From positions 1-24,881 of the forward strand of contig JAEZFF010000047.1 of the NCBI GenBank assembly GCA_023417635.1: 24,881 nucleotides of DNA. Reading direction: 5' to 3'. The notes under the pieces were generated by a model, which saw only the letters and a list, made by a program, of their open reading frames with translations, was not told where the DNA came from and did not search any database. This document shows positions 24,358-24,881 of this stretch, one piece after another. Every line of letters begins with the position of its first letter. Position 1 is the first letter of the stretch. The position numbers and the translations under genes are program-made. The stretch comes from Bacillota bacterium. Its GTDB lineage: Bacteria > Bacillota > Clostridia > Oscillospirales > Acutalibacteraceae.

Positions 24358-24403
24358 AAAAACACAAGTAGGGCTTCTTTTCAGAAGCCCTACTTGTGTT
24401 TTT
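24358..24403. terminator. Strong bidirectional terminator after the ABC operon
   Basis: A perfect 21-bp stem (24358-24378 with 24383-24403) with a TTTC loop. The stem ends are AAAAA and TTTTT, so it works on both strands: for the ABC operon from the left and for anything transcribed leftward from the tRNA side. Confidence 0.9.
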
Positions 24404-24500
24404 CCATTTACACCCGCTTTACGGTACGCTATCTAAAAGCATAAAGGTGATACGTATTCTTAGCACTCTATTCTAGCCCCAAACATTAAACAGTATCCAA

Positions 24501-24575
24501 GTCTGGTCATGCATTCGAACGCATGACCCCTTGTCCCTGGTAAGGACGTGCTCTGCTCGTTGAGCCACAGCAGCC
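24501..24575 (-). pseudogene. Decayed tRNA-like sequence
   Basis: On the minus strand this starts GGCTGCTG and has a D-arm-like TGGCTCAACGAGCAGAGCA, an anticodon-arm-like GTCC-TTACCAG-GGAC and a TTCGAAT loop in a CATGC/GCATG stem. The faults are many: the acceptor matches at only 5 of 7 pairs, the T-loop is one base too long, the loop would read ACC, and TTGG stands in place of CCA. It resembles a worn tRNA, perhaps Val-like around TTAC. It is not expected to be functional. Confidence 0.5.
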
Positions 24576-24579
24576 AATC

Positions 24580-24605
24580 GGCTCCCCGTGTTGGGCTCGA
24601 ACCAA
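24580..24605 (-). repeat. Copy of the tRNA-Asn 3' end
   Basis: These 26 nt match the 3' part of tRNA-Asn at 24800-24825 (T-arm and acceptor 3' strand) with one difference. The copy is direct and lies 220 bp away. The CCA has become CCG, and no matching 5' half is attached. It could be a degraded tRNA gene or the remnant of an attachment-site duplication left by an integrated element. Confidence 0.7.
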
Positions 24606-24659
24606 TGGGCACAGTTGTCTGCCCCCTTTTTGGTCGACACACTCCTTGTTTCTTTCTAT

Positions 24660-24722
24660 TCCGGTTGCTGCCGTCTTTCACCACTGGAGGCGGCAGCGCC
24701 TGAACCACTTAACCGCAACAAC
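24660..24722 (-). other. GC-rich hairpin with D-arm-like flank
   Basis: On the minus strand GGTTAAGTGGTTCAGGC looks like a tRNA D-arm. It is followed by GCTGCCG and CGGCAGC (24691-24697, 24667-24673), a perfect 7-bp stem around a 17-nt loop. This may be a third tRNA remnant with an expanded anticodon loop, or an unrelated hairpin. The flanks (24606-24659, 24723-24763) show nothing I recognise. Confidence 0.3.
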
Positions 24723-24763
24723 GGTATGTGGGGAAAGCAAAAGTCAGCCATCTTGTAATAAAG

Positions 24764-24792
24764 ACAAAAAAGGACTGCTTTACAGCAGTCCT
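24764..24792 (-). terminator. Terminator of tRNA-Asn
   Basis: On the minus strand AGGACTGCT and AGCAGTCCT form a 9-bp stem with a 4-nt loop, followed by TTTTT (24770-24766). It begins 6 nt after the tRNA, so the decayed sequences beyond it are normally not transcribed with tRNA-Asn. Confidence 0.87.
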
Positions 24793-24798
24793 ACCTTT

Positions 24799-24874
24799 TG
24801 GCTCCTCGTGTTGGGCTCGAACCAACGACCCTGCGGTTAACAGCCGCATGCTCTACCAACTGAGCTAACGAGGA
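24799..24874 (-). tRNA. tRNA-Asn (GTT)
   Basis: Complete cloverleaf on the minus strand. Acceptor TCCTCGT pairs with ACGAGGA, the anticodon loop CTGTTAA gives GTT, the T-arm GTTGG-TTCGAGC-CCAAC is intact, discriminator G and encoded CCA at 24799-24801. Its promoter lies outside the window; more tRNAs may precede it. Confidence 0.97.
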
Positions 24875-24881
24875 ATATTCA

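Noticed and set aside
24460..24468. TTAGCACTC, identical to the left arm of the CIRCE heat-shock operator
   Set aside because: The matching right arm GAGTGCTAA at the required 9-nt spacing is absent and no heat-shock gene is nearby.
24460..24840. Open frames of 64 and 82 codons on both strands at the right edge
   Set aside because: They run through tRNA-Asn, its terminator and the tRNA-like remnants, and lack coding signs.
13715..24874. Possible genomic island between tRNA-Trp and tRNA-Asn
   Set aside because: No integrase, transposase or phage gene is present, the tRNA-Trp 3' end is not repeated, and the only tRNA duplication seen is local at the right edge.
1..24881. CRISPR arrays, insertion sequences or a replication origin
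   Set aside because: I saw no regularly spaced repeats, no transposase or terminal inverted repeats, and no DnaA-box cluster in the window.

Overview
The window looks like a chromosomal segment of a Gram-positive clostridial bacterium, most likely of the Oscillospiraceae/Ruminococcaceae type. This is inferred from moderate GC, strong AGGAGG-type ribosome binding sites, clean TTGACA-17-TATAAT promoters, and two Firmicutes gene orders: tig-clpP-clpX-lon-engB and rplS-lepB-rbgA-rnhB. The species cannot be fixed from sequence reading alone.

Positions 1-13627 are housekeeping DNA, all on the minus strand. Reading in the direction of transcription: an rplS unit with a structured leader and a terminator behind it; lepB, rbgA, rnhB and yraN; thrC and a metallophosphoesterase, with a promoter embedded in the yraN stop codon; trigger factor, ClpP and ClpX; a hairpin terminator or attenuator; Lon and EngB; a YerC-type regulator overlapping a methyltransferase; and a five-gene tRNA operon (Val-Asp-Phe-Gly-Cys). 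Themes are protein folding and proteolysis, ribosome assembly, secretion and translation.

Positions 13666-19552 are accessory. tRNA-Trp (plus strand) has an ideal promoter and two hairpins behind it. A GH3 beta-glucosidase-type lipoprotein and an FMN nitroreductase follow on the minus strand. An iron-type alcohol dehydrogenase and a serine beta-lactamase-like lipoprotein follow on the plus strand. The nitroreductase/dehydrogenase gap holds two face-to-face promoters whose -10 boxes form one 14-bp palindrome.

Positions 19624-24403 form a self-contained transport module on the plus strand: a TetR-family regulator with two operator-like dyads around its promoter, a MacB/LolD-type ATPase, and a 1033-residue FtsX-like permease. 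The permease's first extracellular domain carries a long helical insertion built from two different sets of tandem repeats (27 and 30 residues) on either side of a proline-containing turn. This is the most unusual protein in the window. The regulator probably represses the module until a substrate (a toxic or surface-active compound) binds; the substrate cannot be read from the sequence.

The right edge (24404-24881) holds no credible protein gene. It has an intact tRNA-Asn on the minus strand with its own terminator and, beyond that, a group of decayed tRNA-like sequences, including a near-perfect 26-nt copy of the tRNA-Asn 3' end.
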